Part shown: piece by piece, positions 50,641 through 62,682 of the stretch
Position numbering within the stretch: the first letter of the stretch is position 1
How the letters are laid out: the number at the start of each line of letters is the position of its first letter
Origin: Diadophis punctatus similis
Lineage: Eukaryota > Chordata > Lepidosauria > Squamata > Dipsadidae
Assembly: GCA_023053685.1 (NCBI GenBank)
Contig: JALIGW010000002.1
Location: 43,965,778 to 44,029,777, forward strand
Length of the DNA stretch: 64,000 nucleotides
Reading direction: 5' to 3'
Made by a program: the position numbers and the translations under genes
Notes under the pieces: generated by a model
Seen by the model: only the letters and a program-made list of their open reading frames with translations
Told to the model about the DNA's origin: nothing
Databases searched by the model: none

Positions 50641-52349
50641 AAAGTCACTATAAATAAATCTGGATAAATTCCAGAGCATTCAGGAATACTTGTATGATTA
50701 ATGGTGAAACTGTTTTTAGAAGGAATTGATTACTATATATAACCTTTGTAAGTTTGATATTATGAAAATGGTTTCTGACTTTTGAAGAAAAGGGAATTTC
50801 TTTTTATAGAAATGTTATAAACACTACAATTAAAAAATAAAAACTAATACCGGTATGAAATATAAAAATAAAATAAAAATATCACATGCAGAAAAGAAGA
50901 AAAAATAGAAAGGAAAATAGAAAAAATAAAATTAAAAAATAGGAACACACTAAAGAAAAAACATATATAAAGAAATAGCTTTCCCTTCTTCACAACAAAT
51001 ATAAACACTTTTAGTAACATTACTTTCTCTTAAAATGCAACAGATCTCTTCCCATATCTCATCCTAGAAACAAATCCTAAAGTCTCTCATTCAGTCCCGG
51101 TCAGCAAAAGTCCATTAAAGGTTACCAGAGATTACAACATATCTCTTTTAACCTTTATCAAATAAATCAATTTTATATTCCTTTCTTTTACTTTTGATAA
51201 TCTTAATCTTTAGACCCTTCAAATAATGATCTAAGGCTTGATTTTTTTTTTCAATTTTTTCTTTGTCCCCTATCACAATTCTTTTTCAAAACTTTAACAA
51301 GTCTCTTTTGTAAGAGGAAAAGGAAAGTTATTCGATCACTCTTTTGGCTTTATTAAGACATCAGTCAGTTTCATTTGTATATCCAGTGTAGAAGCTTTTT
51401 CCATATCATTCCTGTAGCCTGTCATTTTTAATTCACTTCATATGTTGTCTGGTAAAATCTGTACCTCAACCATACCATCTTTAAAACACAGTGTATAATG
51501 GCAGATACTCTTAAAATTAATTTCTGGGTCCATTGTTCACAAATACCTTTCAGTACAACCAATATTAAATTATTTTGTTCAATTCTGTATTAGTAAGTCA
51601 AATTTAGGAGTCCAAGCAAATATACTATGCTCCTTTGACTTACTTATTACCAAGCAGCAAACATTTCTACTGTACCAACAACTAAAATATTTTTTTAGAT
51701 TTTTACCCCATCTGATATGAGAGCCAATAAACAGATAGTAAAATAGCGATTCATATCAATCTTTTCATGAAAACTCTCTGAATGACTTTTGGCCAATCTT
51801 CCCCAGCCTAATCCGCCTCACAGGATGTTTTGCGTGGAGATAAAGGGATTCATCCTTATAAACTACCTTATACTCTGGAGAAAAGGCAGGATATAAATCT
51901 AGCTAATGTTGTAATAATAAATGCTAAACCTGAGGCAGCATACATGGAGGAAAGCCACAAAAGGGAGATTAGGAAAAAAAAAACCTCAAGAGAATCTGAG
52001 TAAATCCACAAGGAAGTGAAACAGAATATTACTAAAGCGGTAAAGTGAACTAATTTTAAAAGTTGCTTTAAACTTTAAAAGATCATAGGATACTTTTCTG
52101 AACTTTTGTAAACTCATTACTTAGCATTCATAGAATTCTTTGAATGTATAGAATTTGCTGATGACAGTATTCAAGCTTCCTGGATGCATGATTTCCACAA
52201 TGCAGAATACGCAACAGTAGCCATGAGATCAGTGACTACGTGAACATCCAAGAGAGGCAACAATTTATTTGGGTAATCTATTTTTTCTATTACGTAAGTG
52301 CAAACTGTTGAGCTAATTTTTCTAAAAATTAGGAAAAAGGGAGGAAGCT
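50641..52349. other. AT-rich intergenic DNA, probably old LINE 3' sequence in part
   Basis: Poly-A/T-rich stretches (50820-50960) suggest decayed retroelement tails; a short TATACTCTGGAGAAAAGGCA…ATAAATC near 51870 is L2-like. No gene seen. Confidence 0.4.
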
Positions 52350-52915
52350 GATATTACGAGTCATTGTATTTCCAATCACATGGGAAGCCAATGCAATCCT
52401 AAATTGCATTAACAGAGAGATACAATCAAGATCAAGTGAGGTACTAATACCACTCTACAAAGCCTTTGTAAGACTACACCTAGAATACTGCATCCAGTTT
52501 TGGTCACGACACAATACAAAAGATGTTGAGATGCTAGAAAAAGTGCAGATAATAGCAACCAAGATGATTAGGGGACTGGAGGCTAAAACATATGAAGAAT
52601 GGTTACAGGAACTGGGCATGGCTAGTCTAGTGAAGAGAAGGACCAGGGGAGATATGATAGCAGTCTTCCAATACTTGTGGGGCTGCCACAGAGAGGAGGG
52701 GGTCAAACTATTTTCCAGACGTCCACCTGAATGTCAGACAAGGAATAATGGATGGAAACTGGACAAGGAGAGATTCATCCTGGAAATAAGGAGAAATGTT
52801 CTGACAGTGAGAGCAATCAACCAATGGAACAGCTTGCCTTCAGAAGTTGTGGAAGCTCCATCACTGGAAGCTTTCAAGAAGAAACTGGACCACCATCTGT
52901 CAGAAATGGTGTAGG

Positions 52916-53439
52916 GCCGTGGTGGCGAACCTATGGCACGCGTGCCAGAGGTGGCACGTGGAGCCATAGAAGCCGGCACGCGAGGGTTTCCCACCGGCAA
53001 ACCGGAAGTGCGAAAAAACGCACTTCCAGTTTGCCGGTGTGCTGTTTTTTTGCACTCTGGAGGGTTCAGGGAAGCTCCCTGAAGCTCCGGAATGCAAAAA
53101 ACTACAAAACGAACAAACCGGAAGTGAACTTTTCTGCACTTCCGGTTTGTCCGTTTTGTAGTTTTTTGCATTCCGGAGCTTCAGGGAGCTTCCCTGAACC
53201 CTCCAGAGTGCAAAAAACAGCACACCGGCAAACCGGAAGTGCATTTTTTCGCACTTCTGGTTTGCCGGTTTCGTCGTCCCAGGCTCCGGTAAGCCTTTGC
53301 GCGGGGGTGGGGGTGTGTGCAGGGGGCAGCATGGGGGGTGTTGTGCGCATGCGTGGGGGGAATGGGTGTGGGTACGTGAGCGCGCGCGAGCGCCCCCCCC
53401 GCTTTTTGGCACGCGAGCCGAAAAAGGTTCACCACCACT
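52916..53439. mobile_element. hAT-like element (family J) nested in the CR1, with long internal palindrome
   Basis: GGTGTAGG flanks it exactly on both sides (52908-52915, 53440-53447). Ends GTGGTGGCGAACC / GGTTCACCACCAC. Unlike the other family-J copies, its core is a compound palindrome (about 52994-53275). Confidence 0.9.
52994..53275. repeat. compound palindrome with AACCGGAAGTGC ends
   Basis: Arms of about 140 bp: CACTCTGGAGGGTTCAGGGA…CTACAAAACG on the left and CGTTTTGTAGTTTTTTGC…CCTCCAGAGTGC on the right. Each arm has at its tips the motif GGCAAACCGGAAGTGC, itself repeated in inverted form. ETS-like CCGGAAGT occurs at least five times counting both strands. Confidence 0.85.
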
Positions 53440-53559
53440 GGTGTAGGGTCTCCTGCTTGGGCAGGGGGTTAGACTATATAACCTACAAATTCCTTCCAAC
53501 TCTGTTAATCTGTAATCTAATCTACATTCTTAGAGAGCCCCAAGGAATGCAAGATTGTT

Positions 53560-55890
53560 TTTTTATTTATTTTTTATTTTTTCACCAAACTTACACAAAC
53601 ATCCATACATATACCATATTATCAAAACATCCATAGTTATACATTCCTATCCAAAATATCATAATATATCCTTAATTTGCTCCTTTTATACTTTTATCTC
53701 CCATCTGCTTTCCTTCTATATTTCATATTACTCCCCTCCCTCTCTCTCCCTCTCTCCCCTCTACCTTCTTTCTCCCTCTCTGCCTCTTTCCTACTTCCCT
53801 CCTCTCTCTCTCCCCTTCCTTTCTACTTCCTCTTCCTCCCTCTGATCCTTCCCTGAGTACATCTAATCATATTCCATTTTATGGTTAGCAGACTAGCAAT
53901 TCAGAAACCCTAACTTCATTCCAACATCGGAGCTATTTCTTAGACTTATATCTTTCCCTTTATCCATATTTATATATTTAATATATTCTTCCAGGTATAT
54001 CTACTATTATGCTAATGCTGCCTCCTTCCTCCTATTTTTATCGCCTGGGTCTACCATCTCTAATTTTCAACTTTCTTCCAAATTAATTGCTATAACTTAA
54101 CTTCCAGAAATATCCATTATCTCTTATGCCTCTTAATTTTAGGCCATATTCCTCCCTCTCCTCAATTGATATCTTTACTCATCATTCTTTTTAATTCTAT
54201 CATTTCTAGATGCCCAAAATTTCTAATTTATTTTTATTTTAACTCATTCTCCATATTTAAACAAACACAATCCTTGTTGTTACTTTTCCATCCATTGGTT
54301 AATAACATTCTAAGTTCCCCATAACAAAAAATCCAACTTAGAAATTATATAATCTTATATAAAAACCTTTAAAAGTATTGATTATACAGATCTTATATCA
54401 TTCTAACAATATCAATAATCATCTGAATCCTTTCAATATTAAGTCAGGTTTGTAAGTTATACAAATCTTATATAAAACAAATCTTATAAAGAAGGATAGT
54501 AATTGTTCAAATTATATATCCTTCCAACAATTGACCTATTGTGGTCTAATTTATTTTCCTTCTTTTCTTTATTCTTTTTTCCCTTTCAACATCAAAATTT
54601 AATTCTATTAATTCAAAATTTAATTTAATTCAATCCATCATGTACCAATCTAGTATAGAATTATTAACTATAAAATAAACCTTTTAACTAAATAATTATG
54701 CTGATTAATTATACAAATTTATACACAACTAATATTGTTAACACAATTAGATAATACAGTAATTGTAAAAAGTTCTATAACATTCCACCGTCAGTCATCC
54801 ATTCTCTTTTAATCTCTCAATTATTCCATTCTTATAAATGATTCTCTTCCAACCCCATTCTCTTAACTTTTTCTTTTTCTTTCTTTTATTTTTGTACCAA
54901 TAACTTCTTTTTTCCCAAACTCCTTTTCTTCCTTTTAAATATATTATTTGTGTAGGTCTACTCTCAATTCCTCAGTCTCTTCTCACTATTACCCCCCTCA
55001 TTTTTAAATTGCTTCCTCTGATACCAATATTCCCCTCTTGATTTTTTCTTATCACTGTAAATCCCAGTGTAATCATCAATCTGTCTTTTATTTTCAATTT
55101 CCTTTTCATTTTTCTTGTCATTGTAAATCCCAATGTAATCATCTATCTGTTTTTTCTTTTCAGTTCTCTTTTCAAGGTCAGTCTCCAGCGGTCAGCATAA
55201 ACATGCTTCCACAATCTGTTGCAGTATTTTCTTTTAACCAGCAGATGGCATTGTCAATTCCAAATATAACAAAGCAGCTTTTTTAAAAAAAAATCTCTGT
55301 ATTTTAAATCCACTTACCACTTATAAAATATTTTCTTCAAATTCTTGTTTTTTCCAGTCACTTTAACTTCCACCAAGTCAGTTATAGAAACATCCTCAAA
55401 GTTGGGCTTTTAGTCCTATTCCTTTAAATCTCTCTATGATATTTTCCAATTGCTAGATAGCTGCTCACTCCATTTTGAAACCTCTTTTGTTTCCCTTTAT
55501 GTTTTAGTTTTCTTCTTTTAATTGTTAAATCGGCCAAACACTCACCAGCTTCAGCACTTCTTCATCTCTCTCCAGCACACATGCTTAGATCTTGTCACCC
55601 AGGCAATCAACGATCTCCTCATTCAATCAGTTCGATTGTGGCCGTCCCAGCTAATGAAGACAGGGTGGTCTTCCTCAGCTGCTGGCTGAGAGACTGGTGC
55701 CGGCTCCCAGGGGGTTGCAAAACCATTGCAAACTATTGACTGGTGCCTCTCTTTTCCATCACCTCTCCAGGGCAGATCTGACCTGGTTCTGGTTGGTTAC
55801 AGGTCTCCAAACAGCTGGGATTTGGGGCTTCCTGCGGAGCGCAGGAAACTCCGTACTGCTGCGACATTGGCCATGCCCCTTCTCCACAAC
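53560..55890 (-). mobile_element. 2.3-kb LINE-like insertion without visible ORF
   Basis: AGATTGTT is repeated exactly at 53552-53559 and 55891-55898. The left end is poly-T (poly-A on the minus strand, preceded by TTTGGTGAAAAAATAAA); the right 250 bp are GC-richer and resemble an L1 5' UTR. On the minus strand no open frame of 60 codons or more is visible. It appears to be a non-autonomous relative of a squamate L1, or a very decayed L1 with internal deletion. Confidence 0.75.
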
Positions 55891-56537
55891 AGATTGTTAA
55901 CTGGTACAATTTACTGTATTTTGGTTTTCTTAAAAAGAATAGGATAAGAGTGATAACCGAGAGATCCTTCTACATAAAATTTAAACAGTTACAGAGAAAT
56001 TCATATAGGGAAATTGGGGTGGGGGGTGGGAAGAGAGAAATGAAGGCATTGTGTTGGCATGATGTATAGGCATTGGGTTTTCACATGAAAATATGAGTGA
56101 GGCAGCGTTTGCAAAACTTGCACACAACAGCACAATATTGCTTTGACAAAAGTGCTCAATCCTGCAGATACTCAAAATCATACTTCTTTCTATCTGAAGA
56201 ATAAAAGAATTAGACATACTCCTTAGAAGGCATTAGGAATGCAATGAACCATGATCATTCAGTCTCACCTAGGCAACAAGGGCAGCATTGAAGTTTAATA
56301 ATAAACAAACAAACAAACCATTCAGTAATTATTCTATAGATGGTGTGGAAGAAAACCAAGTTACATGTGCTGGCCCTGGTTCTCACAAGATGATTTCTGC
56401 CAATTCATAGAGAGAGCCTACAAAATTTGTCATAGGCATCCCTCATATTTTCAGAGTATGTGGTGGAGCCAGTTGGAGTGCAATGGCAGAAACTGCCATT
56501 CTCCCCATGTAGTGTTAGGCTCTAAATGAGACTTATG

Positions 56538-56866
56538 CAGGGGTGGGTTCCTCCCGGTTCAGATCTGAACCGGTAGCAGCCTGCTAGTGATGTCACGATG
56601 ACATCACCGAATCGGATCGGTCGGTGCCAGTCCGTGGGCACCACCATCTTTTTTTAAAAAAATTCAAAAAAATTCAATTTTTTAAAATTTATTTTTCTTC
56701 TGCGCATGCTCAGAAGTTGAGTTTCCAGCACTGTGCATGTGATCGCCATTTTGTTTTGGCATTTTGGGAGGGGGTTGCACTGTGCATGCACGCGCGCCCA
56801 TGCGGCGCGGCCACACAGTGCAGGAGGAAGCAAACCGGTAGCGAGGTAAGTTGGAACCCACCCCTT
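56538..56866. mobile_element. hAT-like MITE (family K)
   Basis: CAGGGGTGGGTTCCTCCCGG…TTGGAACCCACCCCTTG; internal ATCTGAACCGGTAGCAG and CTGTGCATGCACGCGCG. Confidence 0.82.
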
Positions 56867-56938
56867 GACATGTCTATATTGAAACACTTTTATTGAGTCA
56901 AGGATTAGGACAAGGATGCACTGATTTTGTATATGGAT

Positions 56939-57134
56939 TAGTGGTGGGTTGCTACCGGTTTGCACCGGTTCGGTGAACTGGTAGCAGCAGCGGCAGCAGG
57001 AGGAGGCTCTGCCCACCCACCCGGACATAATCAAAAATGCTCTGCACATGCACAGAAGCATTGTGCGTGCACAAATTACACCTGTGCACTCCCATTTTCG
57101 AACCGGTAGCAAAGGTAAGTGGAACCCACTACTG
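56939..57134. mobile_element. hAT-like MITE (family K) with exact 8-bp duplication
   Basis: ATATGGAT lies on both sides (56931-56938, 57135-57142). TAGTGGTGGGTTGCTACCGG…GTGGAACCCACTACTG. Confidence 0.92.
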
Positions 57135-58102
57135 ATATGGATCTATTTTGTTTTTAACTATAACCAAAATCATCTACTGCAGCCAAGGGCAAAAGAATGA
57201 TTTGGCAAGGCAGTCATTGTTATCCATATATAATGCCATGCTAAAATGTTTAGTCATGGTTTGTTGAACAAGCCACAAAGCCTTTAAAAGGTGTTAACTT
57301 CTAAAGGCATAGAAAAACAGTGTTGTGTTCTAAAGGAAGTGGGACTAACACAGAAAATAGTTTGAGGAAATGGGGGTACTCAAAATAGATGTATTATGTC
57401 TACCAGATGGCACATCAAAACTTTCGACTTCCGGTTTGGCTCCGACGGCATCGCTGACGCTCCTCGTTGGGCGCCTTTCCGAATTCCCATTAAAGCTGCC
57501 AGAATAGCTGTCTGGCGGCTTGAAAATCTCTTCCCCGGGCAAAGGGGAGAGATGAGAGCTTGACAGGTGGGGTAGAGCCCCCCTAGTGCCCTAGGAGCCA
57601 TCCAGGGGCGCGAAAGGTGAGGACTCCCCAGGCAGCCTGTCTCCCGCTCCAGGAATCCAGAAACCTCCGCTTATGCGGAGCAAGATGCTGCGACCACCGC
57701 TGCTTCAACAATGGGATGTATACTTATTCTAAGCTTAAAGAAAGCAGCCAGAGAAAGGCAGGAGTCCAGAAGGGCAAGTATAAAAATTTTTGCCTTTAAT
57801 TCCACTGCTGGCTTTCACTTCGGAAGTAACAAAGTAGCTTAACAAGCAAGAAGCAACAATATGGCGATCGGAGATTTGGGTGTGGAAGTGAAAGTGACTT
57901 TTGTTTTGCTAGCAGCTATTTTTTTCTTATGGAAACTTCTGATCTTGAGAATTGATTTTTTCTCTTTTTGTTTCTTGATTTTGGATTAAAATAACAACTT
58001 ATATCTTTATAAAAAATAAAAGATTAACTGGCTTTGGATTTGGAAAGAACTTTGCTAAGTAGAGATCTGGTTTTCTCTTTGTACTCTTCTGGAAATACTA
58101 AA

Positions 58103-59106
58103 ATGGCTTCTAAACCTGGAAAGACTGTTTTGAATAAAAGAACTGAGTATTCTTCTGGTCATATTTCAAAAATGCAACTTACTTCGGACCTAACACCTTC
58201 ACAGTCTTTAACACCTGAAAATTTACTTAATACTTTGAAAGTTATGAAAAATGAACTGGTTATGGAATTTAATTTAAAAATCAGTGAAATAGATAAAAAA
58301 TGCAGGCTGATTTAAAGAAGATGGATCTACAATTGAGGGCGGATGTGTTGGCAGCTTGTCAAGGACTAGCAATAAATATGGAAGTTTTGGAGAATGATTT
58401 GGAAAAAAATAAACAAGCCTTGATAACTTCGGGGGAATACATAGACAAGATCCAAAATGACATTGCAAATTTTGAAACAGAGGTGTTAATTTCTCAATTC
58501 AGAAATATGGAATTTGCTATAAGAGTAAGGGGCCTGAAGGAGGGAAAATATGAAAATTTGAAAGGAAGGATGGTGGAGGCCCTGGAGCAGGTGTCTGGAA
58601 TGTCTAAAGAGGAACTGGCTATGCAAATTGTTAAGATATACACAGTCAATTCTTGTTATGTAAAACAAAATCATCTGCCAAGGGACATTGTAATATATTT
58701 TACCACAAGAGCTTTACAGAATAGAATTACACAGGCGAGTTTCAAGAATAATCTTCAGGTAAATGGCCAGGAAATAATGATATGGAAAGAAATCTCTTCT
58801 AAAATGCTTAAATCCAGAAAAGATTATACCTTCTTGGTTGATGAGTTTAAAAAATGAAATTTACAATATAAATGGGATGCACCAACAGGAGTAGTCGTGA
58901 AATTTTTGGGAAAAAGATACCGGCTCAATACAATAAAGAAAGCTACTGAATTTTATGTCAACGTTTTAAAGGCTGATATATCTAAAATTCCAGAGGAAAA
59001 AAGCATGAAATTAATAGAGGAGGAGAAGAAAAAGCCAGACATATTTGTTCAAACCGAAACAGCTTCAAAGATTCAAAGTGATTGGCAGAGCCAGAAAGAT
59101 GCTTAA
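58103..59106 (+). pseudogene. L1-type ORF1 (nucleic-acid-binding protein), one frameshift and one stop
   Basis: Starts MASKPGKTVLNKRTEYSSGH; a frameshift in the A-run near 58300 joins it to the next frame (MQADLKKMDLQLRADVLAAC). A coiled-coil region (residues about 60-130) precedes the RRM-like and C-terminal domains, with EFAIRVRGLKEG…, VKIYTVNSCY, NHLPRDIVIYF and FKNNLQVNGQEIMIW, then a TGA at 58855 after FLVDEFKK. Reading continues in the same frame to 59106. Known function: ORF1p trimer, RNA chaperone for retrotransposition. Here inactive. Confidence 0.85.
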
Positions 59107-59984
59107 AACGTGGGAAAGGAGATGGAGGATCAGAGTCAGCTGGGAGGCGAATTGACAAATTTAAAACTATCAAGTTACAAAAGGACGCAGTGATGAAACT
59201 TACAGGATGGACAGAGAGGCTAACATGATTGTATTTTTTCTTTTTATTTCTTTTCTTTATTAGTAATATTTTCTAATGATTTATGGATGGAGAGGTTAAT
59301 ATGATTGTATCTCCTTTCTCTATTTCTTTTTTATATTATTAATATTTTTTTAAGATTCAGAAGTTTTCTGAAGCTAATAATTTGATATATTGTAATATTA
59401 TGTTATTAATACTGTGTTTGATTTTATGATTAAATTTAAGGTCTTTGAGGTATAAGGGGTTAGCTTTAAAATATTGGAATTAAGAATTTGAAGAATATTT
59501 TAAATATTTAGGTATTTTAACAGGTATAAATACTTAATGTTTAGTTATTGTTTATGTGATATTTATTCAAGGGTTAGTTAGTTTTCAGGAAATGTTCTGT
59601 GTTATAATTGATTGAAAGGGGGAGGAAAGATTTTCTCTTTTTCTTTTTTTTTTACTTTATTTTTGTTTCTCTTTTACTTTTATTTCTCTTGATTTTTATT
59701 CTTATTAGATTATATAAAAGATAGAGGTTTAGTGATGTAAATTATGAGGTATGATGTTTGTTTAACATAATGTTCCTATTTTCTTATCTGTTTATTTATT
59801 CAATTTTTTAAAAAAATCTTTTTATAAATTCTTTTTTTTTATTTTTTTGATCACGTTTTAAACAGTTTTGAATAATTCGGAGTTAAAGACTTTAAAAAAT
59901 GTGGAAATTAACAATTTCTTTCAATTTAATCTAAACCCTTTTTTTTTCTTTTTGGAATATTATGCCCTGTACTTTCTCTGGGAA

Positions 59985-60050
59985 GTCCGGGGGGGAGGGG
60001 GGAAGGGAAGGGGGTGGGTTGGGGTTAGGGGGGAAGGGGGGGGAATAGAA
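59985..60050 (+). repeat. G-rich tract in the L1-like 3' UTR, quadruplex candidate
   Basis: At least six runs of three or more G (GGGGGGAGGGGGGAAGGG…GGGGTTAGGGGGG). L1 3' UTRs commonly hold such tracts. Confidence 0.85.
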
Positions 60051-60101
60051 AAATGTTTGTACTTTGTACTAATAAAACTTTTTGAATAAAAAAAAACTTT
60101 C

Positions 60102-60470
60102 CACAATTTCACCTTGAAATCTCTCACTATTGTTTCAGGATACTTCCTCAAATTGCAACCTTTCTTTCATTCCAAGCCACAACTTAAAACGTTGCTTAAC
60201 TTCAAATTTAGCTGGTTAAGTGTTACAATGATACCTTGCATCTTCTCCCAGCGCAAACTTTATTATATGCATATTATGTAGCAATTCTGTGGTGACTGCA
60301 ATAGGTGCTGGAATCTGCCCAGCTCCTTTTAGTTGTTGTAACCTGCTGTGAACATACTCCATCCTTTCTGACCACTGGTAATTTTCCTCCATGACTAGTC
60401 TGGCTTGGGCAGCAAGAATGATCAAGCACTGCCCATCTAATGCCTGATAGAAGTGGAGCCAAGCTGGCTA
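60102..60470 (-). pseudogene. unidentified coding-like relic, split by the L1-like insertion
   Basis: The minus strand reads LHFYQALDGQCLIILAAQAR, then NYQWSERMEYVHSRLQQLKG, then TTELLHNMHIIKFALGEDAR, with stops only at TAA near 60210 and TGA near 60140. If the L1-like element and one duplication copy are removed, the frame continues into 57416-57345 (ESFDVPSGRHNTSILSTPIS) before TAG. I do not recognise the family. It could be a processed pseudogene or part of an old transposon. Confidence 0.4.
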
Positions 60471-61009
60471 CTCTTACAGATTTTCACTTTACCGTATGAA
60501 TTGAGGTGCTGCATATTTTTAATTTTGTGTGTGTGTATTGTTCAAGCAATGTAATGCACACTTACTCTCAGAAAGTTTCCTTCTGCTCAATCAGGTTTGT
60601 AAAATCTGTTTAAAGTTGCAGTCAGTACTAAGTAGTTATTGTAGTTACCCAAGCTAAGTAACCAGAAAATACTTTCTAACAATAAGAGCATTGTGACAAA
60701 ACCCTATTGGCAAGGACTCAAGCCTTTCCTTCCATTGCTTAACACCTACGTGAAGCTGCTAGTGCTAATCTATTTCATATCATTTTTACCATCTTTTATC
60801 AAGGATTTTATACTTGATAGAGTAGTCTCACTCTCACTGGAATGCATAACAGTGATTAAGCACATGAGTTTATTTACTAGGGAAAAAACAACTGAAAAGC
60901 AAAAGGAATATGAATAAATGAAAAGCAAGATTTACGGTATGTATGGGTGATGGAAGGGACTGTGATTCATGGGAAATCTACCATCCACCCCAAGGATTCA
61001 TCTAATACT

Positions 61010-62300
61010 AGATTACAATGGAGGTATAATGGGGATTGTCTCAGTTGATGGAGGTAATCTATGGGATAATACTTGGCAATAAAATTATGACACTCTTTAG
61101 AAACTTCAACATGAGAGCTGCTTGGGAGGTCTGGATGCTTGTCAAATGTGGGGCATGTTTAATATGTCATCAGTTCAATTCATGAGGCATTCATGCCCTC
61201 ATTTTGTTCCATTTGTAGTAAAGATCCTTGATGAATTAATGGCTCTGTAAATTCAGATACTCCTGGAAAAAAATATGCTTACATGAAACCATATCAGTCT
61301 GGAGATATGTCAGGTTATGAGACTGATTCAGTTTCCATCAGGTTGATGGCTCAACATCAGTGGGATTGCAATTGTATTGTTTCTCCTTGACCTCTCAAAC
61401 TGATACTATTAACCACAATATCCTTCTGTTCTGTAGTCTGTGAATAAAGGACACAGTGCTGCAGTGTCGTACTTGTAGAACCAAGTTCAGAAGATAGCCT
61501 CCTGACAAATTGTGGAGTTCTATTAGGTTGTCTTCTTTCTTCAGGACTGTTTGACATCTATACTGAAGGCATTATTAGGAGATATAAAGAGAACTCGCTC
61601 TACCTTTTGACATTTCTGATACCTAATTTTATTTTTTTATATCATCTGAGTCAAGAAAGGCTGGAATCAGTGTATAAAGTTAGCAGTTTAGTGGTGGCAT
61701 AAATGGAAGTTAATACTTTGACATGGATCCCAACAAGATGAGAACATTCTGGACAGATGACTCCATTATTAGAGAAGGTGCCTAGTCTGGTTGATAGAGC
61801 AGGTGCATAATATGGGAAACTTTACAATTGTTTATTATTTATATATTATTATATAGCAATAGCAATAGCACTTAGACTTATATACTGCTTTACAGTGCTT
61901 TACAGCCCTCTCAAAGTGGTTTACAGAGTCAGCATATTGCCTCCAACAATTTGGGTCCTCATTTTACCCACCTTGGAAGGATGGAGGGCTGAGTCAACCT
62001 TGAGCCTGGTGAGATTTGAACTGACAAATTGCAGGCAGCTAACACTCAGCAGAAGTAGCCTGCAGTACTGCACTAACCACTGCACCACCATGGCTCATAT
62101 GTTCATGGGTTAGGACCTGTATACCTTGACTACCTTTCTCCAGATGTTTCTGCATTCCAGTAAGACCTGGCAGTGTCAGTATGCTTCAGATTCCATCAGT
62201 AAAGCAGTGCCATTTTGCAGGATATCAGAGATGGGCTATTGCCTTACTGCAGCCCAATATCAGACACAAGCTCTCACAATGGAATGATCTCATGATGAGG
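61010..62300 (+). mobile_element. decayed L2-like LINE ORF2, interrupted by a SINE
   Basis: The plus strand retains LINE blocks: GCTGCTTGGGAGG, CTCCTTGACCTCTC…ACAATATCCTTCTG (from the L2 LDLS…D-DH-ILL reverse-transcriptase region) and, right of the SINE, CTTCAGATTCCATCAGTAAAG…GGGCTATTGCC of the C-terminus. Many frame breaks. Confidence 0.55.
61855..62098 (-). mobile_element. tRNA-derived SINE (Sauria-type)
   Basis: Minus strand: GAGCCATGGTGGTGCAGTGG…CAGGCTACTTCTGCTGAG…GTTGACTCAGCCCTCC and a (TATTGC)n tail; same family as 4966-5206. Confidence 0.88.
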
Positions 62301-62432
62301 ATGATGGATTCCCTAAGAATCACAGTCACATTCATAAGCCTTAGGTCTCATTTATTTACATTCCATTTTACTTCTCATTTGTTTTTTTTTATGAGTAAAG
62401 TCATAACAATGCATGTGCTTATGGATTCTAAT

Positions 62433-62674
62433 CAAGGATGGTTTTCACTTACCTTCCCTACTGATTTGCAAATGTGAGTGTGCACCACCTCTGCACATGC
62501 GCATGGCCTCCTGTGCATGTGCCTTAGTCGTGCGTGAGCCTTCCGTGCATGCGCCTGGCCTCAAAAATGTGCACAAATAGGATAGAATAGAACTGGGGCA
62601 GGTTGACAGGCCCACCTGCAATTTCCGCTACCGGTTCGGGCGAACCGGACCGAACCGGCTGAATAACACCTCTG
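62433..62674. mobile_element. hAT-like MITE (family K) with exact 8-bp duplication
   Basis: ATTCTAAT at 62425-62432 and 62675-62682. The body has CTGCACATGCGCATGGCC and CCGGTTCGGGCGAACCGG; the termini are diverged. Confidence 0.85.
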
Positions 62675-62682
62675 ATTCTAAT

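Larger units (their letters stand above)
52350..53515 (+). mobile_element. CR1 LINE, ORF2 C-terminus and 3' UTR, split by an hAT element
   Basis: The plus frame reads LYKAFVRLHLEYCIQFWS-type sequence, then MLEKVQIIATKMIRGLEAKT, ELGMASLVKRRTRGDMIAVF, ERFILEIRRNVLTVRAINQW and NSLPSEVVEAPSLEAFKKKL, the CR1 thumb and C-terminus. After the insertion (52916-53439) the 3' UTR resumes at GGGTCTCCTGCTTGGGCAGG and ends CCTTCCAACTCTGTTAATCTG. Confidence 0.9.
57426..60092 (+). mobile_element. L1-like element with ORF1 but no ORF2 (HAL1-like)
   Basis: AAAACTTTC is repeated at 57417-57425 and 60093-60101 next to a poly-A end (AATAAAACTTTTTGAATAAA). The structure is a GC-rich 5' UTR of about 0.6 kb, ORF1, about 0.9 kb of AT-rich 3' sequence and a G-rich tract near 59990. 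ORF2 (6-7 kb is the usual full length) is absent, as in the mammalian half-L1 (HAL1) elements. Because both ends look complete, the deletion was probably present in the source element. Confidence 0.82.

Noticed and set aside
52752..53636. A 294-codon plus-strand open frame crossing 52916-53439.
   Set aside because: It runs from CR1 sequence out of frame into a nested hAT element and then a LINE-like tail; no single protein.
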